Shown: in pieces, positions 44,376 to 54,124 of the stretch
How positions within the stretch are numbered: the first letter of the stretch is position 1
Layout of the letters: the number at the start of each line of letters is the position of its first letter
From: Rhodocyclaceae bacterium
GTDB lineage: Bacteria; Pseudomonadota; Gammaproteobacteria; Burkholderiales; Rhodocyclaceae
Direction of reading: 5' to 3'
Assembly: GCA_022072095.1 (NCBI GenBank)
Contig: JAJVIJ010000049.1
Coordinates: 1 to 64,000, forward strand
DNA: 64,000 nucleotides
Position numbers and translations under genes: made by a program
Notes under the pieces: model-generated
The model's database searches: none
Seen by the model: the letters and a program-made list of their open reading frames with translations, nothing else
Told to the model about the DNA's origin: nothing

Positions 44376-46937
44376 ATGGCGGCGACCAGTGTCGCGCAGT
44401 TCGCGACCGAATTGAAGATGCCGGCGGCAGTGCTGCTCGAGCAATTGAGCAATGCCGGGGTCAACAAATCGAGTGCAGCCGATCCCCTGAGCGAGCAGGA
44501 CAAGAACAGGCTGCTGGAATATCTCCGGCGTTCACATGGCGAGACCTCATCCAAGTCGAAAATCACGCTGACCCGTAAGCAGACCAGTGAAATCAAGGCC
44601 GCGGATGCGACCGGCCGAGCCCGGACCATCCAGGTCGAGGTGCGCAAGAAGCGCGTCTTCGTGCGCCGGGATCTGGCCGAAAGTGCGACGGAACCGGCGC
44701 CGCATGCGGAGGCGCAGGTGCTCAGCGCGGATCAGATCCATGCACGTCAGGTGGACGCACAAAGGCAGGCCGAACTGATTGCCCTGCAGGCCGCCGAGGC
44801 GAAGGAAAAGCAGGATCGCGAACAGCATGCGCGCGAGGAGGCGGAGACGCGTTTGGCGGCCATGCAGGCCGAAGCGCAGGCCAAAGAGGCCGAGGCGGCG
44901 AAGGCACTGGCTGAGACGCAGAAGGCTGCCCCCACGACCGCGGACGTGACCACAGCGCCGAAGCCAGCGCCGAAGAAGGACGCGGCCCCTACACCCGCCT
45001 CGGACAAAAAGCCCCAGAAGAAGCCCGATCGCGGCAGCCTGGCTGATGCCGGCAGCAAGCGTCGCGGCGTCAAGACCCGCGGCGACGCGGGCGTGAGCGG
45101 CTGGCGCGGGGGCGCCGCCAAGGGCCGCCATGGCCATCGGCACGCTGTAGATCAGTCATTGCAGGCCCCTGCCGTCGAGGCGGTCGTGCGCGAGATCTCG
45201 GTGCCCGAGACCATCAGCGTCGCCGATCTGGCTCACAAAATGGCGGTCAAGGCCACCGAAGTCATCAAGGCGCTCATGAAGCTGGGGAGCATGGTGACCA
45301 TCAACCAGCAGCTCGACCAGGAAACGGCGATGATCGTGGTCGAGGAGCTGGGCCATGTCGCCAAACCCGCCAAGGTCGACGACCCGGGCGAATATCTGGC
45401 CGAGAGCCTGACCCACGATGCCGAATTGTTGCCGCGTGCGCCGGTCGTGACCGTCATGGGCCATGTCGACCACGGCAAGACTTCGCTGCTGGACAGCATT
45501 CGGCGTGCGCGCGTTGCGCAGGGCGAGGCTGGAGGCATCACCCAACATATCGGCGCCTACCATGTGGATACGCCGCGTGGCTCCATCACCTTTCTCGACA
45601 CGCCCGGCCATGAGGCGTTTACCGCGATGCGCGCACGCGGCTCCAAGGTCACCGACATCGTCATTCTGGTGGTCGCGGCCGACGATGGTGTCATGCCGCA
45701 GACCAAGGAAGCGATCCATCACGCGCGCGCAGCCAACGTCCCCATCGTCGTTGCACTCAACAAGATCGACAAGCCTGGTGCCACGCCCGACCGCGTCAAG
45801 CAGGAGCTGATCGCCGAGGGGGTCGTGCCGGAAGAATACGGCGGCGACACGATGTTCGTACCGGTTTCGGCCAAGACCGGCCAGGGCGTTGACGATTTGC
45901 TCGGCGCGGTACTGTTGCAGGCCGAAGTACTGGAGTTGAAGGCACCGGTTCAGTCCCCGGCGAAGGGTGTGGTGATCGAAGCGCGCCTGGACAAGGGCAA
46001 GGGACCCGTGGCGACGGTGCTCGTACAGCAGGGCACGCTGAACCGTGGGGATGTGCTGCTGGTGGGCGCGGTGTATGGTCGTGTCCGTGCCATGCTGGAC
46101 GAACGCGCTCAGGCAATCCAGTCGGCAGGACCTTCCATCCCGGTCGAAATCCAGGGGCTGTCCGATATCCCCGCCGCCGGTGACGAAGCTCACGTGCTGG
46201 GTGACGAGCGCAAGGCCAGGGAGATCGCGCTGTTCCGCCAGGGCAAGTTCCGTGACGTCAAGCTCGCGCGCCAGCACGCGTCGAAGCTCGAAAACATGTT
46301 CGAGCAGATGGCCGAAGGCGAGGTCAAGACGCTGTCGCTGGTGATCAAGACCGATGTTCAGGGCTCCCAGGAGGCGCTGGTGCATGCGCTGACCAAGCTG
46401 TCCACCGAGGAAGTCCGCATCAACGTGATCCATGCGGCCGTCGGTGCCATCAGCGAGTCCGACATCAATCTGGCCAAGGCCTCCGGTGCCGTGATCATCG
46501 GCTTCAATACCCGTGCCGATGCGCAGGCGCGCAAGCTCGCCGAGGTTTTCGGCGTCGACGTGCGTTACTACAACGTCATCTATGAAGCGGTGGACGAGAT
46601 TCGCGCCGCGCTGTCAGGCATGCTGGCACCTGAAAAACGCGAGCGCGTCATCGGCATGGTCGATGTGCGCCAGGTGTTTCGCATTTCCCGGATCGGAGCG
46701 GTCGCCGGTTGCTACGTGCTCGATGGGCTGGTCAAGCGTGGATCGCGGGTCCGTCTGCTGCGCAACAACGTCGTCATCTGGACCGGCGAGCTCGACTCCC
46801 TGAAGCGCTTCAAGGACGATGTGCGCGAGGTCAAGGCGGGCTTCGAATGCGGCTTGTCGCTGAAGGGAAACAGCGACATCGAAATCGGCGATCAGCTCGA
46901 AGTGTTCGAAATCGAAGAGGTGGCCCGCACGCTGTGA
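44376..46937 (+). CDS. infB: Translation initiation factor IF-2
   Basis: 853-residue GTPase that places fMet-tRNA on the 30S subunit and joins the subunits. N-terminal IF2_N ([20 protein letters not shown]), a long charged Ala/Glu/Gln coiled coil of about 200 residues, then a second IF2_N ([20 protein letters not shown]). The GTPase domain has [35 protein letters not shown] and [10 protein letters not shown]. Domains II to IV and the fMet-binding C-terminus ([20 protein letters not shown]) follow. ATG at 44376 has GGGGGG/GGAG upstream; an upstream ATG at 44346 is less likely. rbfA follows 34 bases later. It acts with the initiator tRNA encoded at 49012. Confidence 0.97.
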   Translation: MAATSVAQFATELKMPAAVLLEQLSNAGVNKSSAADPLSEQDKNRLLEYLRRSHGETSSKSKITLTRKQTSEIKAADATGRARTIQVEVRKKRVFVRRDLAESATEPAPHAEAQVLSADQIHARQVDAQRQAELIALQAAEAKEKQDREQHAREEAETRLAAMQAEAQAKEAEAAKALAETQKAAPTTADVTTAPKPAPKKDAAPTPASDKKPQKKPDRGSLADAGSKRRGVKTRGDAGVSGWRGGAAKGRHGHRHAVDQSLQAPAVEAVVREISVPETISVADLAHKMAVKATEVIKALMKLGSMVTINQQLDQETAMIVVEELGHVAKPAKVDDPGEYLAESLTHDAELLPRAPVVTVMGHVDHGKTSLLDSIRRARVAQGEAGGITQHIGAYHVDTPRGSITFLDTPGHEAFTAMRARGSKVTDIVILVVAADDGVMPQTKEAIHHARAANVPIVVALNKIDKPGATPDRVKQELIAEGVVPEEYGGDTMFVPVSAKTGQGVDDLLGAVLLQAEVLELKAPVQSPAKGVVIEARLDKGKGPVATVLVQQGTLNRGDVLLVGAVYGRVRAMLDERAQAIQSAGPSIPVEIQGLSDIPAAGDEAHVLGDERKAREIALFRQGKFRDVKLARQHASKLENMFEQMAEGEVKTLSLVIKTDVQGSQEALVHALTKLSTEEVRINVIHAAVGAISESDINLAKASGAVIIGFNTRADAQARKLAEVFGVDVRYYNVIYEAVDEIRAALSGMLAPEKRERVIGMVDVRQVFRISRIGAVAGCYVLDGLVKRGSRVRLLRNNVVIWTGELDSLKRFKDDVREVKAGFECGLSLKGNSDIEIGDQLEVFEIEEVARTL

Positions 46938-46971
46938 CCGACCCTGTGACCATATCGGACGGAGGAATCGG

Positions 46972-47343
46972 GTGGCCAATAAATCGCCGCGACGGGCGCG
47001 TGTAGCGGAGCAGATCCGCAGGGAATTGGCGGACCTGTTGCTGCGTGAAGTCAAACATCCTGCGATCGGCGCCATCAGCTTGACCGCGGTCGAGCTGAGC
47101 GCCGATTTCGCGCATGCCAAGGTCTACTTCGTCGCGCTCGCCGGTGATGGAGCCTTGCCGGACATCGAGGCCGCGCTCGCCAGAACGAGCGGATTCCTGC
47201 GTCGCGAGCTGGCGCACCGTCTGTCGATTCACACGACCCCGCAGTTGCAGTTCGTCTACGACCAGTCCGTCGAGCGCGGCGCCGCGCTCTCGCGACTGAT
47301 CGATGAAGCCGTGGCGAGCGACCAGGCGCGCAAACCTTCATGA
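46972..47343 (+). CDS. rbfA: Ribosome-binding factor A
   Basis: 123-residue KH-fold factor needed for 16S rRNA 5'-end maturation and cold adaptation. Seen: RRARVAEQIRRELADLLLRE, VKHPAIGAISLTAVELSADF, HAKVYFVALAGDGA, FLRRELAHRLSIHTTPQLQF, YDQSVERGAALSRLIDEA, the complete family pattern in order. GTG start at 46972 (GGAGGAATCGG upstream gives a fair ribosome site). It overlaps truB by four bases (ATGA), so translation is coupled. Part of the rimP-truB operon for ribosome biogenesis. Confidence 0.96.
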   Translation: MANKSPRRARVAEQIRRELADLLLREVKHPAIGAISLTAVELSADFAHAKVYFVALAGDGALPDIEAALARTSGFLRRELAHRLSIHTTPQLQFVYDQSVERGAALSRLIDEAVASDQARKPS

Positions 47344-48305
47344 TGTTTCCGCAGGCCGGACGGCGCCGCCACGTCAATGGTGTCGTGCTGTTGGACAAAC
47401 CCGAGGGTATAGGCTCGAATCAGGCGTTGCAGCGCATCCGTCGCCTCTATCGTGCCGAGAAGGCCGGACACATCGGCACGCTGGACCCATTGGCGACCGG
47501 CGTGCTGCCCATCTGTTTCGGCGAGGCGACCAAGTTCGGTGCAGCCGGCATGGAAGCCGACAAGGTGTACCGGTTCCAGATTCGGCTCGGCGTCACCACC
47601 ACGACCGGCGACCGCGAGGGCACTGTGCTCGAGTGCAGGCCTGTGGTCGGCATCGACGAGCAGGCCGTGCGCGCAGCCTTGCCCGCACTCGTCGGCGCCA
47701 TACAACAAGTACCGCCCGTATATTCGGCGATCAAGATCGACGGACGGCCTGCCTACGCGCATGCGCGCGAAGGGAATGTGCCGGAGATGAGCGCGCGCAC
47801 GGTGCACGTGCATGGCCTGGAATTGTTGGCGTTCGCTGGCGAAAACCTGACGCTGCGTGCCCATGTCGGCAAGGGAACCTACGTGCGTGCGCTGGCGACC
47901 GATCTGGGCCTGGCCCTGGGCTGTGGTGCCCATGTCGTCGAGCTGAGACGGGAGGCGGTGGGCTGCCACGATCTCGGGCAGACCGTCACGCTGACCGCAT
48001 TGGAGTCGATGACCGAAGCCGAGCGCGACGCGCTGCTCGAGCCGGTCGATTTTCTTCTCGATGGCATGGCGAGCATCGAGGTCGCAACGCACGACGCCGA
48101 GCGCCTCGCGCAGGGTCAGGCCGTCGCCGTCGATGCGAACTCGGCCGGGCGGTTGAAGGTTTATGGGGCGGGGCGGTTTCTCGGGCTGGCCGACGCCGAG
48201 GAGGGACGACTCAAGCCTAGGCGCTGGTGCGCCGCGACATCGCCTTCGACGACGCCCGGTTACCCGCCCGCACCGGCCGGGCGCCGGATCGCGCCGTCGA
48301 GTTGA
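47340..48305 (+). CDS. truB: tRNA pseudouridine-55 synthase
   Basis: 321-residue enzyme making pseudouridine 55 in the T-loop of nearly all tRNAs. The N-terminal part reads VNGVVLLDKPEGIGSNQALQ, the catalytic Asp is in GHIGTLDPLATGVLPICFGE, then KVYRFQIRLGVTTTTGDREG, PPVYSAIKIDGRPAYAHARE, and ELRREAVGCHDLGQTVTL. A C-terminal PUA-like domain and a Pro-rich tail close it. Two ATGs (47340, 47343) are available; the first overlaps the rbfA stop. It is the last gene of the operon and converges on the lipoprotein gene. rpsO, which often follows truB, is not here. Confidence 0.95.
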   Translation: MMFPQAGRRRHVNGVVLLDKPEGIGSNQALQRIRRLYRAEKAGHIGTLDPLATGVLPICFGEATKFGAAGMEADKVYRFQIRLGVTTTTGDREGTVLECRPVVGIDEQAVRAALPALVGAIQQVPPVYSAIKIDGRPAYAHAREGNVPEMSARTVHVHGLELLAFAGENLTLRAHVGKGTYVRALATDLGLALGCGAHVVELRREAVGCHDLGQTVTLTALESMTEAERDALLEPVDFLLDGMASIEVATHDAERLAQGQAVAVDANSAGRLKVYGAGRFLGLADAEEGRLKPRRWCAATSPSTTPGYPPAPAGRRIAPSS

Positions 48306-48376
48306 CGCGCACCGCCCGCTTTACATCCGCCACTTTTCCCTCGCCTCGTCTGCCGGTGCGCAAGCGCTGCGTCAAG

Positions 48377-48895
48377 TCAGGGTTCTTTGTTGCGCAACAC
48401 CAGCGCCAGCGCGGCAAAAAATCGCTCGTAGAAAGCGCGATCCTGCACCGTTTCCCCGGCTATCTTGGCTTGGGTCTCGTTCGCCGAGCTGGAGGTGATG
48501 CGTATCGGCGACAGCAGCGGCGCCCCGACCGTCGAGGTATCTTCCCGCTTCAGCACCCCGTAGCGCGTTTCCAGTGCGCTCGCGAACACCGTCGCACCAC
48601 TCTGCACGGCGCGGCAGGTAACGTGCACCTGCAGTACCGAAAAGCGCTCGTCGCGATCCTTGAACTCCTTGCTGCCGACGAGCGCCTGCGGATTGTCCGG
48701 GACATTGGCAGCGAGCACATAGCCCTGCCCCAGCAATACCATGCGCGCCGCATCGCAGGCACGCACCGGCGACGCGTTGAAGTTGCGCTGGAATGGCGAA
48801 TCGGCGGCGAAGGTTTCGGCGCGGTGGTGCAGGGTCTCGGTGGCACAGGCGCCCAGTGACAACAGGCAGGCAATCCCGACCGCGCGCGCCACCAT
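48377..48895 (-). CDS. DUF2242 lipoprotein
   Basis: 172-residue predicted outer-membrane lipoprotein of unknown function. The signal peptide MVARAVGIACLLSLGAC ends in a lipobox (LGAC; Cys17 of the chosen start). The mature part matches DUF2242: FQRNFNASPVRACDAARMVL, YVLAANVPDNPQALVGSKEF, a long beta-rich middle (VHVTCRAVQSGATVFASALE), TSSSANETQAKIAGETV, and FYERFFAALALVLRNKE at the end. Start at 48895 makes the leader a normal length; an ATG at 48949 would give a 34-residue leader. It converges on truB; the tRNA-fMet gene lies upstream on the same strand. Confidence 0.8.
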   Translation of the reverse strand: MVARAVGIACLLSLGACATETLHHRAETFAADSPFQRNFNASPVRACDAARMVLLGQGYVLAANVPDNPQALVGSKEFKDRDERFSVLQVHVTCRAVQSGATVFASALETRYGVLKREDTSTVGAPLLSPIRITSSSANETQAKIAGETVQDRAFYERFFAALALVLRNKEP

Positions 48896-48980
48896 CCGCG
48901 GCCATTCGGCTCGAACTTGGCACCTCAACGATGACGAACAGGACCACATGGAGCACTAAGCAAACACGACATTCGGGAAA

Positions 48981-49000
48981 CGTGACGCGCTCACGTCACG
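48981..49000 (-). terminator. Hairpin downstream of tRNA-fMet
   Basis: CGTGACG (48981-48987) and its exact complement CGTCACG (48994-49000) around six loop bases, 12 bases beyond the tRNA CCA end in the direction of transcription. No T-run follows, so it may be a processing or weak termination signal. Confidence 0.4.
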
Positions 49001-49010
49001 ACCGAAGCAT

Positions 49011-49088
<78 letters not shown>

Positions 49089-49100
49089 TCAGGGGTGCGA

Positions 49101-49128
49101 ATTATAGCTGGCCATTCGGTTTCGTCAA
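49101..49128 (-). promoter_or_regulatory. Strong sigma-70 promoter of tRNA-fMet
   Basis: On the minus strand TTGACG (49123-49128), a 16-base spacer, and a perfect TATAAT (49101-49106), with the tRNA 5' end 12 bases below. It is the best consensus promoter in the window. Confidence 0.85.
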
Positions 49129-49173
49129 GCTTCGGGCGCGCTTCTGGTTGCGCTGTCTGCCGAGAATCCCCTG

Positions 49174-51147
49174 CTACGGACTCTCTTCGTCGCCGGACTC
49201 GAGTTCGGTCTGCCGTTCCAGCCACTCGGTTTCCACCCGCTCGAGGTCCCGGGCCAGCGCGGCCTGTTCAATCAACCACGATTGCAGCTGGGTCTTGTGG
49301 TCTTGAGCATAGGAGCCGGGGTCGGCCAGTTTCCGGTCCAGCTCGTTTTTGCGGGCGCCCAGCTCGGTCATCTGTCGCTCCAGCGCTTCGAGCCGTGTTT
49401 CGATCGGGCGCAGGCGTTGGGCGCGGCGCTGCCTCGCTTCCGCCGCAAGGCGTTTCTGCTGCCTGGCATCCTTGCGCCCGCCGGTGTCGGGCGAATCATT
49501 GTCGGCAACGGCGGCGGGGGGGCCGCGTTCGGTCAGGCGTGTCCTGAACAGCCAGTCGCGGTAGTCGTCGAGATCCCCCGGGAATGGGCGCAAGCGGCCA
49601 TCGGCGACGATCATGAACTCATCGGTGACGGCGCGCAGCAGGTGCCGGTCGTGCGAGACTAGCACCAGCGCGCCATCGAATTGCGCCAGCGCATGAGTCA
49701 ATGCAGCGCGGGTTTCCAGGTCGAGGTGGTTGGTCGGTTCGTCCAGCAGCAGCAGGTTGGGGCGCCTCCAGACGATCAAGGCCAACGCAAGGCGTGCGCG
49801 CTCCCCACCGGAGAAAGCACTCACAGGGCTGCTTGCACTGTCACCGGAAAAGTTGAACCCACCGAGAAAGTTGCGCAGGTCCTGTTCGCGGGTGTCGGGC
49901 GCAAGGCGCATGAGGTGCTTCAGCGGCGACTCGTCTTCGCGCAGGCTGTCCAATTGGTGCTGGGCGAAGTAGCCGATGGCGATGCCCGTGCTGTAGCGGA
50001 TTGCACCGTCCAGTGGTGGCAGTTCGCCGGCCAGCGTCTTGACCAGCGTGGACTTGCCGGCGCCATTGACGCCGAGCAGGCCGATGCGCTGCCCCTTGTG
50101 CAGCGTGAAATCGATGCCGGACACGATCGGCCGGCCGGCCCCGTCGGTACTGCGATAGCCGGCGACGGCCCGCTCGGTCGCGAGCAGCAGGTCCGGCGCC
50201 GCCAGTGGCTCGCGAAATTCGAAGGAAAACGGCGAGGCGGCATGGAGTGGCGCCACGGCGACCATCTTTGCCAGCATTTTCATGCGGCTCTGCGCCTGTT
50301 TCGCCTTGGTCGCCTTGGCCTTGAAGCGATCGATGAAGTGTTGCAGGTGCGCGCGCTCCCGGTTCTGCTTCTCGAGCTGTGATTGGTTGAGCGAAATCTC
50401 GAGTGCGCGCGTGCGCTCGAATTGCGCGTAGTTGCCGCCGTAGCGCCTGAGTCTCTGGCGGTCTATGTGCACGATGACATGGGTCACGCCATCGAGAAAA
50501 TCGCGATCGTGCGAGATGACGATCAAGGTTCCGGGATAGTGTTTCAGCCAGTCTTCCAGCCACAGAATGGCGTCGAGGTCGAGATGGTTGGTCGGCTCGT
50601 CCAGCAACAGCAGGTCGGACGGGCACATCAGCGCCTGCGCCAGGTTGAGCCGCATGCGCCAACCGCCCGAAAACCGGGCTACCGGCATCGCCATCTGTGT
50701 TTGGGAAAAACCCAGTCCGGCGAGCAGCCGTTCGGCGCGCGCGCGCGCCGTATAGGCGTCGGCGTCGGCGAGCCGGCCATGCAGCTCGGCGATCCGTTCG
50801 CCGCGGACATCGTCTTCTCCGGCATCGCCAGCCATCAATCTGTCCAGCCGGGCGAGCTCGGCTTCGAGCGCGCGCAGAGGGGTGTCGCCGTCGATCGCGT
50901 AGTCCAGCGCGCTGCGCTCGCTGGCCGGTGTCTCCTGGGCGACATGTGCCAGTCGCCAGCCTGGCGGCATCCTGACCTCGCCTCCGTCCGGGTGCAGCAA
51001 GCCTCGCAGCAGAGCGAACAGCGTCGACTTGCCGGTACCGTTGGCGCCGATCAGGCCGACCTTCTCGCCCGGGTTCAGCGTCACCTCGGCCTCGACGAAC
51101 AGCGACCGAGCACCATGGCCAAAGTGCAGTCGCTCGATGTGGATCAT
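49174..51147 (-). CDS. ABC-F family ATPase (YheS-like)
   Basis: 657-residue cytosolic protein with two ABC ATPase domains and no membrane part, related to translation factors such as EttA and YheS that act at the ribosomal E site. First domain: GLIGANGTGKSTLFALLRG, FSGGWRMRLNLAQAL, LLLLDEPTNHLDLDAILWLE. Then a basic linker (NREPAHLQHF-like, RERAHLQHFIDRFKAKATKA) typical of the P-site tRNA motif. Second domain: GLLGVNGAGKSTLVKTLAGE, SAFSGGERARLALALIVWRR, LLLLDEPTNHLDLETRAALT. A C-terminal coiled coil (RQQKRLAAEARQRRAQRLRP) ends it. The start at 51147 (MIHIERLHFG) fits the family; the frame runs on leftwards in the gene direction into antisense of cbpA. Confidence 0.93.
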   Translation of the reverse strand: MIHIERLHFGHGARSLFVEAEVTLNPGEKVGLIGANGTGKSTLFALLRGLLHPDGGEVRMPPGWRLAHVAQETPASERSALDYAIDGDTPLRALEAELARLDRLMAGDAGEDDVRGERIAELHGRLADADAYTARARAERLLAGLGFSQTQMAMPVARFSGGWRMRLNLAQALMCPSDLLLLDEPTNHLDLDAILWLEDWLKHYPGTLIVISHDRDFLDGVTHVIVHIDRQRLRRYGGNYAQFERTRALEISLNQSQLEKQNRERAHLQHFIDRFKAKATKAKQAQSRMKMLAKMVAVAPLHAASPFSFEFREPLAAPDLLLATERAVAGYRSTDGAGRPIVSGIDFTLHKGQRIGLLGVNGAGKSTLVKTLAGELPPLDGAIRYSTGIAIGYFAQHQLDSLREDESPLKHLMRLAPDTREQDLRNFLGGFNFSGDSASSPVSAFSGGERARLALALIVWRRPNLLLLDEPTNHLDLETRAALTHALAQFDGALVLVSHDRHLLRAVTDEFMIVADGRLRPFPGDLDDYRDWLFRTRLTERGPPAAVADNDSPDTGGRKDARQQKRLAAEARQRRAQRLRPIETRLEALERQMTELGARKNELDRKLADPGSYAQDHKTQLQSWLIEQAALARDLERVETEWLERQTELESGDEESP

Positions 51148-51384
51148 GTGCGCGACCCGGCAAACACGCTGGCCGCCATGAACCCGCGGCGACCCCGCAC
51201 CGTTGATGCAATGCTCATGCAGCCCTTCGAAAAAGGCACTGATTCTACTGTGCCTGCCCGGCGGGTGCGCGCGGAGGCGGGCCGCCCAGGCGGTTGAATC
51301 GGCGGCGTTTCGTACCAAAATGATGAAGGCGATGCGGATCAATGGTCGACAGGAAGTGATGCCGACGAACCAGGGACGAACGAC

Positions 51385-52359
51385 ATGAAATTCAGGGATT
51401 ACTACCAGGTCCTGGGTGTGGCGCGCGATGCCGGGGCGGACGACATCAAGAAGGCCTTTCGGCGGCTGGCGCGCAAATACCATCCGGACGTCTCGAAGGA
51501 AGCCGATGCCGAGGCGCGCATGAAGGAGCTCAACGAGGCCTACGCGGTGCTGTCCGATGCGGAAAAGCGCGCCGCCTACGACCAGCTTGGGCGCGGCTAT
51601 CAGCCCGGACAGGACTTTCAGCCGCCGCCCGGATGGGATGCCGGCTTCGAGTTTTCTCGGCATCGTTCCCCGTTCGACGATGAATCGGGTTTCAGCGATT
51701 TCTTTTCCGAGCTCTTCGGACGCATGGGCGGTGCTCAACGGGCCGGCAGTGGGCGGCGCACGCATGGGGCGCGATTTTCCGCACGGGGCGAGGACCGTAC
51801 CGCCACCGTGATGCTGGACCTTTCGGATGCGTTTCATGGCGGCAGTCGTCAGATCACGTTGCAGGCACCGGTCGCCGACGAGCATGGCCGCGTGGTGCTC
51901 GCCCCGCGCGTGCTGAACCTGAAGATCCCGAAGGGCTTGCGCGCCGGTCAGATCATTCGGCTCGCCGGTCAGGGTGCGCCGGACGCGTCTGGCCGGCCGG
52001 GCGACTTGCTGCTCGAGGTTCAGTTCAAGCCCCATCCGCTGTTCCGGATCGAGGGACGCGATCTACATCTGGATCTGCCCGTCGCCCCGTGGGAGGCCGC
52101 ACTCGGTGCCGAGGTGCCGGTCACCGGGCCGGATGGCGGCACCCTGCAGGTGCGCGTGCCGCGGGGCAGTGAGAGCGGCCGCAAGCTGCGCCTGCGCGGC
52201 AAGGGCCTGCCGGGCGATCCACCAGGCGATCTGATCCTGGTGTTGCAGGTCCTCTTGCCCGCGGCCGATACGCCGAAAGCGCGCGCGCTGTACGAATCCA
52301 TGGCGCGCGAACTCGCCTTCGATCCACGCGCGCGCTTGCGTGCCGCCGGCTCGACGTGA
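51385..52359 (+). CDS. cbpA: CbpA-like DnaJ-class co-chaperone
   Basis: 324-residue class II J-protein. J domain: DYYQVLGVARDAGADDIKKA, HPD in KYHPDVSKEADA, AYAVLSDAEKRAAYDQLGRG. It lacks the four zinc repeats of DnaJ, and instead a Gly/Arg/Phe-rich linker (RMGGAQRAGSGRRTHGAR) joins two beta-sandwich substrate domains (RTATVMLDLSDAFHGG, LKIPKGLRAGQIIRLAGQGA, KLRLRGKGLPGDPPGDLILV). CbpA of E. coli also binds DNA and can replace DnaJ in stress. No CbpM partner gene is adjacent. A small exported protein gene follows 120 bases later. Confidence 0.92.
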   Translation: MKFRDYYQVLGVARDAGADDIKKAFRRLARKYHPDVSKEADAEARMKELNEAYAVLSDAEKRAAYDQLGRGYQPGQDFQPPPGWDAGFEFSRHRSPFDDESGFSDFFSELFGRMGGAQRAGSGRRTHGARFSARGEDRTATVMLDLSDAFHGGSRQITLQAPVADEHGRVVLAPRVLNLKIPKGLRAGQIIRLAGQGAPDASGRPGDLLLEVQFKPHPLFRIEGRDLHLDLPVAPWEAALGAEVPVTGPDGGTLQVRVPRGSESGRKLRLRGKGLPGDPPGDLILVLQVLLPAADTPKARALYESMARELAFDPRARLRAAGST

Positions 52360-52479
52360 GTCGCGCGGTCCGGCAAACGGATGGCCGTCAGGGGTAGTAA
52401 GCTCCTCTTCGCCGCGGGTCGTCCGGCTGCACGCGCAGAAATGCGCGTCGGGCAGGCGCCCGGAACAACCGAGGAGAAG

Positions 52480-52740
52480 ATGATGAAATGGTCTGCACGC
52501 CACGCCATCGCCGTGATGCTGTTCTGTGCGCTGGGCTGGGGCCTGTGGCAAGTGCCGGCGGCGAATTCGCAGGGGCTGATGTCACCGAACTACGTACCCA
52601 TCGGCGTTTCGGCCGCCGGCAACGTGAGCACGGCCTGGTTCCACGACCCGGCCTCGCGCCAGGCCGTGGCCTGTCAGACCGTGCTCGCATCGGGATCGGG
52701 CTTGTCGGCCATTCAGTGCGTGAGCACCCGCTTGCCTTGA
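52480..52740 (+). CDS. Small secreted protein, function unknown
   Basis: 86-residue protein with a clean Sec signal peptide (KWSARHAIAVMLFCALGWGL, cut probably after VPAANS or nearby). The mature ~55 residues (YVPIGVSAAGNVSTAWFHDP, AVACQTVLASGSGLSAIQCV) are Ser/Ala/Gly-rich with two Cys that could pair. I recognise no family. Two ATGs (52480/52483) follow a strong GAGGAG. It stands alone between cbpA and the convergent acyl-CoA dehydrogenase, with a hairpin behind it. Probably periplasmic. Confidence 0.7.
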   Translation: MMKWSARHAIAVMLFCALGWGLWQVPAANSQGLMSPNYVPIGVSAAGNVSTAWFHDPASRQAVACQTVLASGSGLSAIQCVSTRLP

Positions 52741-52750
52741 TCGCCGAGGG

Positions 52751-52773
52751 CCGGGCGGACCGCGGCCGCCCGG
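52751..52773. terminator. Bidirectional hairpin between convergent genes
   Basis: CCGGGCGG (52751-52758) and CCGCCCGG (52766-52773) form a perfect 8-base stem around seven bases, between the small secreted protein gene and the end of the acyl-CoA dehydrogenase gene. No T-run on either side. Confidence 0.45.
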
Positions 52774-52785
52774 ACTGGACACGCC

Positions 52786-53976
52786 TCAATACGACTTCGG
52801 CATGCCGAGCACGTTCTGGCCGATGAATGCCAGGATCAGATTGGTCGAGATCGGCGCGGTCCGGAAGTGTCGCGTATCGCGCCAGACGCGCTCGACATCG
52901 AATTCGCGCGCGACGCCGAAGCCGCCGTAGGTCTGCATGCAGACCTCGGCGGCCTCCCAGGCGGCCTCGGCGGCGAGATGCTTGGAGGTATTGGCCTCGA
53001 AGCCGCTGCCGCGACCGGCATCCAGCAGGCAGGCCGCACGCCGTGCCATCATGTCGGCCGCTTCCAGATTGGCGTAGGCATGGGCGATCGGGAACTGGAT
53101 ACCCTGGTTGGCGCTGATCGGGCGACCGAACACCACACGCTGGTTCGCGTAGTCGACGGCCTTGCGGATGAACCAGTAGCCGTTGCCGAGGATCATGCCG
53201 CAGGCCAGCGTGCGCTCGGCGTTCATGCTCGACAGGATGTAGGAAAACCCTTCGCCTTCTTCGCCGATGCGGTTTTCGACCGGCACGCGCGCATTGTTGA
53301 AGAACACCTCGTAGGTGAGGTGGTTGGTCATGATCGGGATCGGGCTGATCTTGATCGTGCCGTCCTTGACGCCTTCGCGCACATCCACAAGAAACACCGA
53401 CAGCCCGTGTTTCTTGTGGCGCATCTCCTCATACGGCGTCGTGCGCGCGAGCAGCAGCATCAGGTCGGAATGCGCGACGCGCGAGGTCCAGATCTTCTGG
53501 CCGTTGATCAGGTAATGGTCGCCGGCGCGCGTGGCGCGCGTTTTCAGTTTCAGCGTTTCCGTTCCGGCACCCGGTTCGGTGACACCGAACGCCTGCAGCC
53601 GAAGTTCGCCGGTGGCGATCTTGGGCAGATAGCGCATCTTCTGATCTTCGCTGCCGTGCTTGAGCATGGTGCCCATGGTGTACATCTGCGCGAAGCAGGC
53701 GATCGCGCTACAGCCCTCTTCATGCACGGTCTGCAGGATCACCTGCGCCGCGCGAAACGGCAGGCCCGAGCCGCCATACTGCTCCGGGATCAGCGCTGCC
53801 AGGAACCCGTTCTCGCCCATCGCGTTGACGAATTCGTCCGGATAGGCGTTCTTTTCGTCGAGTTCCTGCCAGTAGCGTCCCGGAAAGCGCGCGCAAAGCC
53901 GCTTGACTGCATCGCGCAGGTCCGCGTGATCGCGGTCGATGGCCATGCCGACCGAGGCATTGTCCGTGGTTGTCAT
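52786..53976 (-). CDS. Acyl-CoA dehydrogenase
   Basis: 396-residue FAD-dependent enzyme introducing the 2,3-double bond in an acyl-CoA. N-terminal helical domain (DAVKRLCARFPGRYWQELDE), central beta domain with FAD contact AFGVTEPGAGTETLKLKTRA, WTSRVAHSDLMLLLAR, and C-terminal domain with RVVFGRPISANQGIQFPIAH and the QTYGGFGVAREFDVERVWRD block. Chain-length preference cannot be assigned by eye. ATG at 53976 has AGGAG twice upstream; the frame is open to 54045. It stands alone in its orientation before mrp (148-base gap). It may belong with the acyl-CoA genes near 2.5-6.7 kb and 19-28 kb, but is not linked to them. Confidence 0.92.
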   Translation of the reverse strand: MTTTDNASVGMAIDRDHADLRDAVKRLCARFPGRYWQELDEKNAYPDEFVNAMGENGFLAALIPEQYGGSGLPFRAAQVILQTVHEEGCSAIACFAQMYTMGTMLKHGSEDQKMRYLPKIATGELRLQAFGVTEPGAGTETLKLKTRATRAGDHYLINGQKIWTSRVAHSDLMLLLARTTPYEEMRHKKHGLSVFLVDVREGVKDGTIKISPIPIMTNHLTYEVFFNNARVPVENRIGEEGEGFSYILSSMNAERTLACGMILGNGYWFIRKAVDYANQRVVFGRPISANQGIQFPIAHAYANLEAADMMARRAACLLDAGRGSGFEANTSKHLAAEAAWEAAEVCMQTYGGFGVAREFDVERVWRDTRHFRTAPISTNLILAFIGQNVLGMPKSY

Positions 53977-54124
53977 GACGGCTCCTGTCTCCTGAGTTGA
54001 ATGTGAAAAACGAGAAAGACGAAGTCCGGCGTGCAGCCGGCCCATTTGGCGCGCAAGCTTAGCAGCGGCGGGCGGCTTCCGCGTACTGCCGGCGCCGTGC
54101 CGGTGACCGCGAGGCGCCGTCCGA

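Noticed and set aside
51148..52035. A longer N-terminus for the ABC-F protein
   Set aside because: The extra frame is antisense to cbpA. The first ATPase domain starts normally at 51147.
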